The notes beneath the pieces are model-generated. The model had not been told where the DNA came from. It saw nothing but the letters and a program-made list of their open reading frames with translations, and did no database searches. Both the position numbers and the translations under genes were made by a program. A stretch of 64,000 nucleotides of DNA from Crossiella sp. SN42 (lineage in GTDB: Bacteria > Actinomycetota > Actinomycetes > Mycobacteriales > Pseudonocardiaceae), in the NCBI RefSeq assembly GCF_023897065.1, contig NZ_JAMHIV010000019.1:124001-188000 (forward strand), written 5' to 3'. Shown one piece after another: positions 17,507 to 25,614 of this stretch. The stretch's first letter is position 1. Each line of letters begins with the position of its first letter.

Positions 17507-18139
17507 ATGCCGAAGATCGTCGGCGCCTCGCTGGCCGAGCACCGGGAGCAGACCCGGGAGCGGATCTTCGCCGCGCTGTCCCGGCTGGCCGGCGAACGCG
17601 GCTACGACGCGCTCACCCTGGCCGAGGTGGCCGCGGCCGCCGAGGTGGGCCGCACCGCGATGTACAACTACTTCCCGGACAAGGAGTCGCTGCTGCTCGC
17701 CTTCGCCGAGCACGAGACCGGCGGCTACCTGCGCGAGCTGACCGCGGCGCTGGCCGAGCTGGACAACCCGGTGGACAAGCTGGCCACCTACGTCCGGCTG
17801 CACATCCGGGTCTTCGCCACCCGGCACATGCCACCCAGCTCCGCGCTGCGACCGCTGCTCTCCGAACAGGGGCGCAGCCGGGTGCTGGACCACGTGACCG
17901 AACTGGAGGCCACGCTGCGCCGGGTCCTGGCTGCCGGGATGGCCAAGGGCTACCTGCCGGAGGCGGACCTGGACGCGCTGGTGCCGCTGGTCACCGCCTG
18001 TGTCAGCGGGCGCAGCCTGGCCGGGCTGGCGGAGTCCGCGCTGGCCGAGGCGACCGAGCAGACGGTGGCCTTCGTGCTGCGCGGGGTGGGCGCGCGGCTG
18101 GGTCCCGACGGGAAACCGCGCAAGCTGCCCCGCCGCTAG
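17507..18139 (+). CDS. TetR family transcriptional regulator
   Basis: This is a 210-residue protein with an N-terminal TetR helix-turn-helix at about residues 15-60 (RERIFAALSRLAGERGYDALTLAEVAAAAEVGRTAMYNYFPDKESLLLAF). An all-helical ligand-binding domain follows. ATG 17507 gives the normal TetR start; longer starts extend into the thrS promoter region. Its ligand and targets are not evident. It is divergent from thrS and convergent, with one base between stops, with the RibD-like reductase gene. Confidence 0.85.
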   Translation: MPKIVGASLAEHREQTRERIFAALSRLAGERGYDALTLAEVAAAAEVGRTAMYNYFPDKESLLLAFAEHETGGYLRELTAALAELDNPVDKLATYVRLHIRVFATRHMPPSSALRPLLSEQGRSRVLDHVTELEATLRRVLAAGMAKGYLPEADLDALVPLVTACVSGRSLAGLAESALAEATEQTVAFVLRGVGARLGPDGKPRKLPRR

Positions 18140-18140
18140 C

Positions 18141-18734
18141 TCAGCTCTCCTGGACCGGCCGGTAGACGCTGACCTGCGCGCCGGTGCTGGCCGCGGCCGT
18201 GGACACCAGCTCCAGGGTTCGCTTGCCGCCCTCGGCCGGGAAGATCGACTTTCCGCCGCCGAGCAGCACCGGCATGTGCACCAGCCGCAGCTCGTCCACC
18301 AGGCCCTCGGCCAGCAGCGCGCGCACCAGGCTCGGGCTGCCCATGACCACCAGGTCGCCGCCGGTGGCCGCGCGCAGCTCCCGCACCCCGGCCAGGAGGT
18401 CGGCGGCCGGGATCAGGGTGGTGTTCCAGGTCAGGTCCGCCTCGGTGAGGGTGCCGGAGACGACGTGCTTGGGCAGGGTGTTCATCCGGTCGGCGAACGG
18501 GTCGCCTGCCCGCTCCGGCCACGCCTCCGCCATGACCTGCCAGGTACGGCGGCCGAAGAGCAGGCCGTCGGCGGTGCGCAGCGCCTCGTCGAAGAAGCCG
18601 CCGACCACCTCCGGGTCGAAGAAGGGGTGCGACCAGCCGCCGTGGGCGAAGCCGCCGTCGGTGTCCTCCTGGGGGCCGCCGGGGGCCTGCACGACGCCGT
18701 CCAGGCTGATGAACTCGCTGACCACGATGCGCAT
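18141..18734 (-). CDS. Dihydrofolate reductase-family protein (RibD C-terminal type)
   Basis: This is a 197-residue NADPH-binding reductase-fold protein. Family markers are MRIVVSEFISLDGVVQAPGG at the N-terminus, LLFGRRTWQVMAEAWP near residues 58-73, GGDLVVMGSPSLVRALL, and a C-terminal LLGGGKSIFP. Despite the name these are not folate enzymes in most cases, and the substrate is unknown. AGGAG lies 10 bases before the ATG. Its upstream region shares two sequence blocks with the doxX-like gene promoter at 29.8 kb, suggesting control by an ECF sigma factor. Confidence 0.82.
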   Translation of the reverse strand: MRIVVSEFISLDGVVQAPGGPQEDTDGGFAHGGWSHPFFDPEVVGGFFDEALRTADGLLFGRRTWQVMAEAWPERAGDPFADRMNTLPKHVVSGTLTEADLTWNTTLIPAADLLAGVRELRAATGGDLVVMGSPSLVRALLAEGLVDELRLVHMPVLLGGGKSIFPAEGGKRTLELVSTAAASTGAQVSVYRPVQES

Positions 18735-18748
18735 GGGGTGCTCCTGCC

Positions 18749-18800
18749 GTCCTCGTTGTGGTTACGCCAGGACAGACCGCCGGTCCAGCGGAAACTCATC
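18749..18800 (-). promoter_or_regulatory. ECF-like promoter region, copy 1 (reductase gene)
   Basis: On the minus strand, GATGAGTTT begins at 18800 and ACCACAACGAGGAC begins exactly 38 bases later at 18762, ending 14 bases before the reductase ATG. GGTC also falls at the same offset (bases 23-26). The identical layout occurs upstream of the DoxX-type gene (29857 to 29806). GATGAG-N16-GGTC would be a plausible ECF -35/-10 pair, with the third block in the 5' leader. Confidence 0.6.
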
Positions 18801-18848
18801 GACCCACCCGAAGTGACCTGGAGCACACCCACTCGCGCCCTTGTCAAG

Positions 18849-18867
18849 TTAGGCAAGCCTAACCTAG
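18849..18867. promoter_or_regulatory. IdeR/DtxR-type iron box upstream of heme oxygenase
   Basis: TTAGGCAAGCCTAACCTAG matches 15 of 19 positions of the DtxR/IdeR consensus (TTAGGTTAGGCTAACCTAA). It overlaps a possible promoter, TTGTCA (18841-18846), 18-base spacer, TAGCCT (18865-18870). Iron-loaded IdeR/DmdR would repress from here, inducing heme degradation under iron starvation. A separate dyad, GTCAG-GATATT-CTGAC, lies at 18900-18915. Confidence 0.75.
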
Positions 18868-18989
18868 CCTGAGGAGGCACGGCAGGGTTCTGACACCTCG
18901 TCAGGATATTCTGACAACCTGTCGTGAAACCCTTGACCCCCCAGCCGCCCGGCCAGCAGACTCAGGGCCGGGCCAGGAGGAGGCTGATC

Positions 18990-19658
18990 ATGTCCGAAGT
19001 CGTTGAGCCGCCGCGGTTTTCCGCCGAGCTGCGGGCGCGCACCCGCGGCGACCACGCGGAGGCGCAGCACTCCCCGTACGTGGCGGCGATGCTGGGCGGC
19101 AAGCTCAGCCGCGCCGGCTACGCCGAGATGGTGGCGCAGCAGTACTTCGCCTACTCGGTGCTGGAGGAGGCCGCGCAGGTCATGCGCGCCGATGCGGTCG
19201 GGCGGCGGTTCGTGCTGCCCGAACTGAGCCGGGTGCCCGCGCTGGCCGAGGACCTGGCCTACCTGCTCGGCCTGGACTGGCGGGAGCGGATCACGCCGAG
19301 CCCGGCCACCCTGCGCTACCTGGCCCGGATGCGCCAGGTGTGCTTCGACTGGCCGGGCGGGTTCATCGCGCACCACTACACCCGGTACCTGGGCGATCTT
19401 TCCGGTGGCCAGATCATCCAGCGCTGCGTGGTCCGCGCCTACCAGCTTCCCGGCGACCGCGGCGCCTCGGCCTACAGCTTCCCGCTGATCAAGAACGTGA
19501 AGCGGTTCAAGGACGGCTACCGGGAGATGCTCGACCTGCTGCCCTTCGACCCGGCCGAGCAGCGCAGGGTCATCGAGGAGGCGATCGTGGCCTACCGGCA
19601 CAACATCGAGGTCTTCGACGATCTGGGCCGCGACCTGCCCGCCTACCTGGTCGCGTAG
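18990..19658 (+). CDS. Biliverdin-producing heme oxygenase
   Basis: This is a 222-residue all-helical heme oxygenase (HmuO/HO-1 family) that cleaves heme to biliverdin, CO and Fe2+ in the cytoplasm using an external reductase. The proximal heme ligand is H22 in [13 protein letters not shown]. The distal-helix signature [13 protein letters not shown] is at about 133-145, and the basic [18 protein letters not shown] segment follows. ATG 18990 is set by the AGGAGGAGG ribosome site. It stands alone behind an IdeR-type iron box, so the likely role is iron recovery from heme under iron limitation. Confidence 0.93.
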   Translation: MSEVVEPPRFSAELRARTRGDHAEAQHSPYVAAMLGGKLSRAGYAEMVAQQYFAYSVLEEAAQVMRADAVGRRFVLPELSRVPALAEDLAYLLGLDWRERITPSPATLRYLARMRQVCFDWPGGFIAHHYTRYLGDLSGGQIIQRCVVRAYQLPGDRGASAYSFPLIKNVKRFKDGYREMLDLLPFDPAEQRRVIEEAIVAYRHNIEVFDDLGRDLPAYLVA

Positions 19659-19746
19659 TTTTGACCCGTTCGGACCACAAGGCTCACCGGTCTGCGTCAG
19701 ACTGTGGTGGCTTTCCCGCCCCCCACATTTTTCGCAGGAGTACCCG

Positions 19747-20652
19747 GTGACCTACCCGCCCCAGCAGCCAGGCCCCTACGGCCAGCCCGACCCCCACGGC
19801 CAGCAGCCGGGTCAGCAGGGCTGGGGCCAGCCGCAGCAGCCCGGCGGCTACCCGCAGACCGGCGGCCAGCCGCAGCCGGGCTACCCGCAGACCGGCCAGC
19901 AGCCCGGTTTCGGCCAGCAGCCGCCGCCCGGCTACGGCCAGCCCGACCCGCAGCAGCAGGGCTGGGGCCAGCAGCCCGGCCAGCCGCAGCCCGGCTTCGG
20001 CCAGGACCCGTACCAGCAGAACCCGCAGTTCGGCGGCTACCAGCAGCAGGGCGGCTTCGGCGCGCCCCCGCCCAGCGGCCCGAACAAGGGCCTGATCGCC
20101 GGCATCGCGGTCGCGGCCGTGGTGGTCGTGGTCGGCGGGATCATCGGCGGCATCTACGCCTTCTCCGGTGACGACCCCACCCCGTCCAACACGGTGGCCG
20201 CGCCGCCCAGCGACACCTCCGTCACCGCCACCTCCCGGCCGAGGCTGACCACCGGGTCGGTGCGGCCGAGCGGGGGCGGCAGCGTGGCGCCCACCGGCGG
20301 CAGCGGCGGGGACACCGGCGGCGGCGACTCCGGTCCGGAGGCGGCCGCGGCCCGCGCGGTGGCGACCGGCTTCGCCGGGGCGTGGCAGAACGACCTGCGT
20401 TCAGGCGGCAAGGCCCCCGTGTCCGAGTACGCGCCCTACACCTGCGAGCGCATGGTGGAGAAGCTGACCAAGAACAAGGCCGAGGGCAAGGTGGTCAAGC
20501 ACGTCCCGGAGGCCACGCTCACCGTGGCCTCGGTGTCGGCCACGCCGCCCGTCGGAACCGCCATGATCGACCTCACCGCCCCCGGCCAGAGCCCGGGGAA
20601 GCAGAAGCTGAACCTGGTCAAGGAGGACGCGGGCTGGAAGGTCTGCGAGTGA
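19747..20652 (+). CDS. Membrane-anchored protein with Gln/Gly/Pro-rich N-terminus
   Basis: This is a 301-residue protein from GTG 19747. Residues 1-115 are repeats built from QPG, GYPQTG and QQGWGQ units. A single membrane helix follows at about 118-140 ([25 protein letters not shown]). Next is a Ser/Thr/Gly/Pro linker to about residue 195, then an extracytoplasmic domain of about 100 residues with two cysteines ([10 protein letters not shown] and the terminal KVCE). The end resembles actinobacterial DUF4878-like lipid or wall-facing domains, but I do not recognise it firmly. N-in, C-out topology is inferred. It ends 24 bases before the LysR gene. Confidence 0.6.
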   Translation: MTYPPQQPGPYGQPDPHGQQPGQQGWGQPQQPGGYPQTGGQPQPGYPQTGQQPGFGQQPPPGYGQPDPQQQGWGQQPGQPQPGFGQDPYQQNPQFGGYQQQGGFGAPPPSGPNKGLIAGIAVAAVVVVVGGIIGGIYAFSGDDPTPSNTVAAPPSDTSVTATSRPRLTTGSVRPSGGGSVAPTGGSGGDTGGGDSGPEAAAARAVATGFAGAWQNDLRSGGKAPVSEYAPYTCERMVEKLTKNKAEGKVVKHVPEATLTVASVSATPPVGTAMIDLTAPGQSPGKQKLNLVKEDAGWKVCE

Positions 20653-20676
20653 CCCACCGCGCGCGGGGCTGAGGTC

Positions 20677-21585
20677 GTGCTGGACCTCCGCCGCCTGCGC
20701 ATGCTGCGCGCGCTGGCCGACCACGGCACGGTGACGGCGGCCGCGGACGCGTTGTACGTGACGCCGTCCGCGGTCTCCCAGCACCTGGCCGCGCTGGAGA
20801 CCGAGGTCGGCCAGCCCCTGCTGGAACGCCGGGGCAGGCGGGTCCAGCTGACCGCGGCGGGCAAGCTGTTGCTCAGCCACACCAACACGATCCTGGCCGA
20901 GCTGGAACGCGCCGAGGCGGCGCTGACCGCGCACGCCAGCGGCCGCACCGGCGAGATCGTGGTGGCCGCCTTCGCCAGCGCGATCGGGCTGCTGGTCGCG
21001 CCGACCATCGCCACGCTGCGCGAGCGCGCGCCGGGGGTGGCGGTGCGGGTGCGCGACGCCGAGGGCCACGAGAGCCTGCCGATGCTGATGGACGGCGAGG
21101 TCGACCTGGCGGTGGCGGTGGAGTACCGGGGCGCGCCGCGCGAGGACGACGAGCGGGTGGCCAGGGTGGCCCTCTACGCCGAGCCCTTCGACGCGGTGCT
21201 GCCCGCCGCGCACCCGCTGGCCCGCGCCGCCGAGATCCCCCTGGCCGAGCTGGCCGGGGAGGACTGGATCAGTCCCTCCCCCGGCAACCCGGTCTACGAC
21301 GTGGTGCGGCTGGCCTGCGAGCACGCCGGGATCACGCCGCGGATCACGCACTACTCCGCCGACTTCCGGGCCACCGCGGCACTGGCCGGGGCGGGCGCCG
21401 GGGTCGCGCTGGTGCCGCGCACGGCGCTGTACGGGGTGCGGCTGGCCGGCGCGGTGACCCGGCCGCTGGCCGACCCGGCCCCGGTGCGCCGGGTCTTCGC
21501 CGCGATCCGCCGCGGCAGCGAGCACCGGCCGCTGGTGGCCGACACCCTGGCCGAGTTGCGCCGCACCGCCGAGGGACTCGGCTAG
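20677..21585 (+). CDS. LysR family transcriptional regulator
   Basis: This is a 302-residue regulator with a winged HTH at residues 1-60 (LRRLRMLRALADHGTVTAAADALYVTPSAVSQHLAALE). A periplasmic-binding-like effector domain follows (about 90-290). LysR regulators of this subtype commonly act on small-molecule metabolism genes, but no divergent target is adjacent because the upstream gene reads the same way. The start is GTG 20677. A perfect 21-base inverted repeat follows 23 bases after its stop. Confidence 0.87.
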   Translation: MLDLRRLRMLRALADHGTVTAAADALYVTPSAVSQHLAALETEVGQPLLERRGRRVQLTAAGKLLLSHTNTILAELERAEAALTAHASGRTGEIVVAAFASAIGLLVAPTIATLRERAPGVAVRVRDAEGHESLPMLMDGEVDLAVAVEYRGAPREDDERVARVALYAEPFDAVLPAAHPLARAAEIPLAELAGEDWISPSPGNPVYDVVRLACEHAGITPRITHYSADFRATAALAGAGAGVALVPRTALYGVRLAGAVTRPLADPAPVRRVFAAIRRGSEHRPLVADTLAELRRTAEGLG

Positions 21586-21608
21586 ATCAAGATCGACTAC
21601 TCTGGGGC

Positions 21609-21629
21609 GACCGTCCACGGTGGACGGTC
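21609..21629. promoter_or_regulatory. 21-base perfect inverted repeat between LysR and RlpA-like genes
   Basis: The arms GACCGTCCAC and GTGGACGGTC flank a single G. The repeat starts 23 bases after the LysR stop and ends 17 bases before the RlpA-like ATG, just upstream of its GGAGG ribosome site. The one-base centre favours a protein operator over a hairpin terminator. The binding protein is unknown. Confidence 0.5.
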
Positions 21630-21646
21630 AGCTCGGAGGAAAACCC

Positions 21647-22033
21647 ATGCCACGCCGCCTGATCGCCCTCATCCCCGTCGCCCTGCTGGCGCTGCACCCC
21701 GGAGTCGCGGCCGCCGACCCGTCCGGTCCGCCCACCATGGAGTGCAAGGCCTCCTGGTACGGGGTGGAAGGTCAACCCGATCGGATGACCGCCTACGGGG
21801 AGAAGTTCGACCGGCTGGCCATGACCACCGGCGCGCGGGACTGGGGGCACAACACGCTGCTGCGGGTCACCTGGACCGGGTCGGAGACCTCGGTTGTCGT
21901 GCGGGTCAACGACTTCAGCCCGAACGCGCAGGCGCACCCGGACCGTTGCGTCAACCTGACCTGGGCCGCCTTCGGCGTGCTGGCCCCGCAGTCGGCCGGG
22001 GTGCTGCCGGTGCGGGTCGAACGGCTCAACTGA
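21647..22033 (+). CDS. Secreted double-psi beta-barrel (RlpA-like) protein
   Basis: This is a 128-residue protein. Its signal peptide ends near AVAAADP (residues 1-24; basic MPRRL, hydrophobic core, Ala-x-Ala). A DPBB domain follows with CKASWYGVEG, MTAYGEKFDRLAMTTG and VVVRVNDFSP, the pattern seen in RlpA and expansin-like proteins. Two cysteines (CKAS, DRCVNL) could form a disulfide. A cell-wall role is inferred; the SPOR domain and lipobox of classical RlpA are absent. The start is fixed by GGAGG before ATG 21647. Confidence 0.8.
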   Translation: MPRRLIALIPVALLALHPGVAAADPSGPPTMECKASWYGVEGQPDRMTAYGEKFDRLAMTTGARDWGHNTLLRVTWTGSETSVVVRVNDFSPNAQAHPDRCVNLTWAAFGVLAPQSAGVLPVRVERLN

Positions 22034-22073
22034 CTCGCGGCCGCCCCGCTGCTGGGTATGGTCGGGGCAGGGG

Positions 22074-23255
22074 GTGGTGACCACGGACACCGCGGAGCGG
22101 CTGCGGCGGATGCCGGGCGTGCGCGCCACGCGCAGGCCGGTGACACCCGGCGGCGCGGCCGAGTTCAACCTGCACCACGTCCGGCTGAGTCCACCGCAGG
22201 CCGCCCCTGCCCCGATCCTGGTCCTGCCCGGCGGTCCCGGCCTGGCCTCGGTGCTGCCGTACGCGCGGCTGCGCGCCGAGGCCGCGGCCAGGGGCCTGGA
22301 CGTGCTGATGGTGGAACACCGCGGCATCGGCCTGTCCCGCACCGACGACCAGGGCCGCGACCTGCCGCCCGAGGCGCTGACCGTCACCCAGGTGGTGGAC
22401 GACCTGGCCGCTGTGCTGGATGACCACGGCCTGGACCGGGTGGTCGTCTACGGCTGCTCCTACGGCACCTATCTGGCGCAGGGCCTCGGGGTCCGGCATC
22501 CGGAGCGGGTGGCGGGCATGGTGCTGGACTCGCCGATGCTCACCGCGCACGACAGCCGGGTCCAGCGCGCCGAGCTGCGCCGCCGGTACCTCGACACCCG
22601 GGGGCTGCGCGAGCTCCTCGAGGCGGGCACGGTGGCGGCCGAGGAGACCGGCGAGGTGATCCAGCTGGTGCACGAGTACGGCGGCCCGGCCCAGGTGCGC
22701 CGCCTGCTGGACCGCCTGGCCACCGGGCGGGGCCAAGCGCTGTGGCGGTGGCTGCACGGCTTGGGCGGCAAGGAGATCACCGAGAACACGCCGTACTTCA
22801 TGGAGTTCGACCTGGCCGGCGTGCCGGCCTTCCGCGAGCTCGGCTACGCCCCCGATCCGGACGGCCTCCCCCTGGACGTCAACCTGTCCTTCGCCCAGCG
22901 CGCCAAGGCTTTTCCCGCTTTTGCCGGCGAGCCCTTCGACCTGCCCGCCGAGCTGCCCGGCTTCACCTGGCCGGTCGCGGTGCTCTCCGGCGAGCGCGAC
23001 CTCCGCACCCCGAGGGTGATCGCCGCCCAGATCGCCGACCTGGCCCCGGACGGAGTTTTGGTGCCGCTCAACGGAATCGGCCACAGCGCCCTGGACTCCC
23101 ACCCCCTGGCCGCGCTCACCGCCACCGCCGCCGTCGCCGCGGGCAACCACCGGCACCTGCCCGCCCTGGCCGCCCGCCTGTCCGCGCTCCCCCGCCCCGC
23201 CCGCGCCCGGACGCTCGAACTGCTCCTGCGCGCCCGCCTGTCCCTGCCCTGGTGA
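22074..23255 (+). CDS. Alpha/beta hydrolase, proline iminopeptidase-like (S33 type)
   Basis: This is a 393-residue hydrolase. Landmarks are LPGGPGLASVLPY (HGGPG-like oxyanion loop) near residue 50, the nucleophile elbow GCSYGTYLAQ near residues 126-135, the acid region SGERDLRTP, and the catalytic histidine in GIGHSALDS near the C-terminus. The layout resembles S33 tripeptidyl/prolyl aminopeptidases, cytoplasmic here because no signal peptide is seen. The substrate is not known. GTG 22074 is used as the start. The coding strand is strongly C-ending in codon use, as in the next gene. Confidence 0.78.
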   Translation: MVTTDTAERLRRMPGVRATRRPVTPGGAAEFNLHHVRLSPPQAAPAPILVLPGGPGLASVLPYARLRAEAAARGLDVLMVEHRGIGLSRTDDQGRDLPPEALTVTQVVDDLAAVLDDHGLDRVVVYGCSYGTYLAQGLGVRHPERVAGMVLDSPMLTAHDSRVQRAELRRRYLDTRGLRELLEAGTVAAEETGEVIQLVHEYGGPAQVRRLLDRLATGRGQALWRWLHGLGGKEITENTPYFMEFDLAGVPAFRELGYAPDPDGLPLDVNLSFAQRAKAFPAFAGEPFDLPAELPGFTWPVAVLSGERDLRTPRVIAAQIADLAPDGVLVPLNGIGHSALDSHPLAALTATAAVAAGNHRHLPALAARLSALPRPARARTLELLLRARLSLPW

Positions 23256-23353
23256 CCGCCCGCCACCCCGTCCGCACCGCCACCCGCCGCACCGCCGCCC
23301 GCGCCGGGTAATTGGGTGGCGCGCGCCGCCCCGCCCGGCGAACATCACCGCTC

Positions 23354-25030
23354 GTGTCCGAACACCCCACCAGCTGGCGCGCCCGCATCGCCGCACTGCG
23401 CATGGACTTCTCACCGCTGCGTGTGTCGAGGGACTACCGCTATCTGACGTTCTCGGGCGCGATCACCATGTTCGGCAGCTACGTCACCTTCGTCGCGGTC
23501 CCCATCCAGATGAAGGAGCTGACCGGCTCCCCGGCCGCGGTGGGCCTGGTCGCCCTCGCCCAGTTCATCCCGATGGTGCTGTGCGGCCTCTACGGCGGCG
23601 CCCTCGCCGACGCGCTGGACCGCCGCAAGATGGTGGTGTGGTGCGAGGCCGGCCTGATGGTGTGCACCGGCGTCCTGCTGCTCAACGCGATGCTGCCCAA
23701 CCCGCAACCATGGGTGCTGTACCTGGTCGCCGCGGGCGTGGCCTCCCTCGACGCCCTGCAACGCCCCAGCCTGGACGGCCTGGTGCCGCGCTACCTGCCG
23801 CATTCGATGATGGCCTCGGCCGGCGCGCTGAACTCGCTGCGCTGGAACTTCGGCGCCATCGCCGGCCCGGCCTTCGGCGGGTTGCTGGTCCAGTTCGCCG
23901 GTTTCCAGTGGGCCTACTTCCTGGACCTGCTCACCTTCTCGCTGTCCCTGCTGCTGCTCCTGCGCATGCGCCCCGCCCCGCCGACGGAGCAGGCGGAGGC
24001 CGCGGGCCTGCGCAGCATCGCCACCGGGATCCGCTACGCCGCCACCCGCCCCGACCTCGCGGGCACCTACCTGGTCGACGTCGTCGCGATGGCGATGGCC
24101 ATGCCCCAGGCCCTGTTCCCGTTCCTGGCCGACCGCCTGCAAGCCCCCTGGGCGCTGGGCCTGATGTACTCCGCCGGCGCGGTCGGCGCCCTGCTGGCCG
24201 CCCTCACCTCCGGCTGGACCCACCGAGTCCACCGGCACGGCCTGGCCGTGATCATCGCCGCCGCGGCCTGGGGCGCCGCCATGGCCGGGGCCGGCCTGAC
24301 CACCAGCCTGTGGCTGGTCCTGCTCTGCCTGGCCCTGGCCGGCGTGGCCGACATGATCAGCGGCCTGTTCCGCTCGGTGATCTGGAACCAGTCCATCCCC
24401 GACGAGCTCCGCGGCCGCCTGGCCGGCATCGAGCTCCTGTCGTACTCCGCGGGCCCCATGCTCGGCAACGCCCGGGCGGGCCTGATGGCCCAGTGGACCG
24501 GCGTCCCCACCGCGATCATCAGCGGCGGCCTGGCCTGCACCGCCGCGGTCACCGCCCTGGCCGCCGCCCTGCCCGCCTTCCGCCGCTACGACGCCCGCAC
24601 CGACGAACACGTCCTCCGCGAAGCCACCCGCCGCCAAACCACCACCAAAACCGCAACCAGCGTCGAGACCGCAACCAGCTCCAAGACCGTGACCGGCCCC
24701 GCGACCGGCACCGAACCCGCAACCCGCCCCGCGACCGCAACCGGCACCGAACCCGCGACCGGCACCGAGACCGCGACCAATCCTGCGACCGCACCCGGCC
24801 CCGCGAATGGCTCCAGCGCCGAGACCGCGACCAGCGCCGCAAACGGCACCAGCGCCGAGGCCGCAACCAGCCCTGGAACCGCCACCAGTCCCGGGACCGC
24901 GACGAGCCCCGCAGCTGCCGCGCACGCCAGGACGGCTCCGCTCACCGAGGCCACGCCGAGCCCGGATGCCACCACGGTCGCCGCGAAACCAGCCACCTCG
25001 GCGGCGGAGGATCCGCGCCCCGCGAGCTGA
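23354..25030 (+). CDS. MFS transporter (enterobactin-exporter-like family) with long low-complexity tail
   Basis: This is a 558-residue protein from GTG 23354. Residues 20-420 hold about 12 membrane helices of the MFS_3 type, with the loop GGALADALDRRKMVVWCEAGL and RSVIWNQSIPDELRGRLAGIELL. Such carriers export siderophores or drugs. Residues from about 428 to the end are a 131-residue Thr/Ala/Pro/Gly/Glu-rich tail made of units such as TATGTEPAT and SPGTATS. That is unusual for the family and presumably cytosolic and disordered. The gene-free C-rich stretch that follows has similar base composition. Substrate unknown. Confidence 0.85.
   Translation: MSEHPTSWRARIAALRMDFSPLRVSRDYRYLTFSGAITMFGSYVTFVAVPIQMKELTGSPAAVGLVALAQFIPMVLCGLYGGALADALDRRKMVVWCEAGLMVCTGVLLLNAMLPNPQPWVLYLVAAGVASLDALQRPSLDGLVPRYLPHSMMASAGALNSLRWNFGAIAGPAFGGLLVQFAGFQWAYFLDLLTFSLSLLLLLRMRPAPPTEQAEAAGLRSIATGIRYAATRPDLAGTYLVDVVAMAMAMPQALFPFLADRLQAPWALGLMYSAGAVGALLAALTSGWTHRVHRHGLAVIIAAAAWGAAMAGAGLTTSLWLVLLCLALAGVADMISGLFRSVIWNQSIPDELRGRLAGIELLSYSAGPMLGNARAGLMAQWTGVPTAIISGGLACTAAVTALAAALPAFRRYDARTDEHVLREATRRQTTTKTATSVETATSSKTVTGPATGTEPATRPATATGTEPATGTETATNPATAPGPANGSSAETATSAANGTSAEAATSPGTATSPGTATSPAAAAHARTAPLTEATPSPDATTVAAKPATSAAEDPRPAS
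24635..25027 (+). repeat. Low-complexity repeat encoding the MFS C-terminal tail
   Basis: Imperfect tandem units based on ACCG(C/A)(A/G)ACC and GGCACCGAACCC encode TATSxxT, GTEPAT and SPGTATS. The array covers about 390 bases at the 3' end of the transporter gene. It is likely to vary in length between strains by replication slippage. Confidence 0.6.
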
Positions 25031-25614
25031 CCCGCCGCAATCCCGCGATCACGAGACCCCGGCAGCCGCGGCCGAGCCTCGGCCAGCCGGGGCGCTCCGC
25101 GCGGGCGCTCGCTCCCCCGCCGACGCCACTCACTCACCGCCGCCCACTCACCCCGCCCCAAGCACCGCCCGCTCGCCCGCGGTCCCCCAAGCGCCCACGC
25201 ACCCGCGAATCCCAGGCGCTGCCCGCTCACCCTCGGGGCCGCGCACCCTCGGGCCGCGATCCCCTGCGCGTACGCCGCGACCGCGACCCGGCCCCAACCG
25301 GCCCCGCCCGGACGCTGCACCTCGGCTCTCCCCAGCCCCGGACCCCAGGCGCCGGACCGGGCGGGCAGCGCACCTCGGCCCCCGGACCGAGGCCGTCCTC
25401 ATCCCACCGAGGGCGTCCTCATCCCCCGGGCTGCCCGAGCGCCGGCTGCCGGCCCGCTGTTCCCCCCGCCGCGCCTCCGCTTTCTCTGCGGAACGCTTTT
25501 CCGGCCAAAAAGGTTGCTTCTCGTCTTGACCTTGCGAGCCGCGAACCCCCTCCGACCACCCGTCCGAGTGACCGCGAGCAAATCCACCAACGCGCTGACC
25601 AGCGAAAAGATAAT
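25031..25614. other. Gene-free C-rich stretch between convergent genes
   Basis: About 580 bases lie between the MFS stop and the STAND-type gene stop. Open frames exist in several registers, but their products are Pro/Arg-rich shadows with no ribosome sites or domains. The + strand is markedly C-rich to about 25440. Two 17-base near-identical copies (GAGGCCGTCCTCATCCC at 25389 and a one-base variant at 25409) sit 20 bases apart. I see no RNA gene or convincing terminator. It may be a decayed extension of the neighbouring repeat. Confidence 0.5.

Noticed and set aside
24807-25529. Pro/Arg-rich open frames continuing through the gene-free stretch at 25.0-25.6 kb
   Set aside because: They overlap the MFS tail in another frame, lack ribosome sites and show no protein-like composition.
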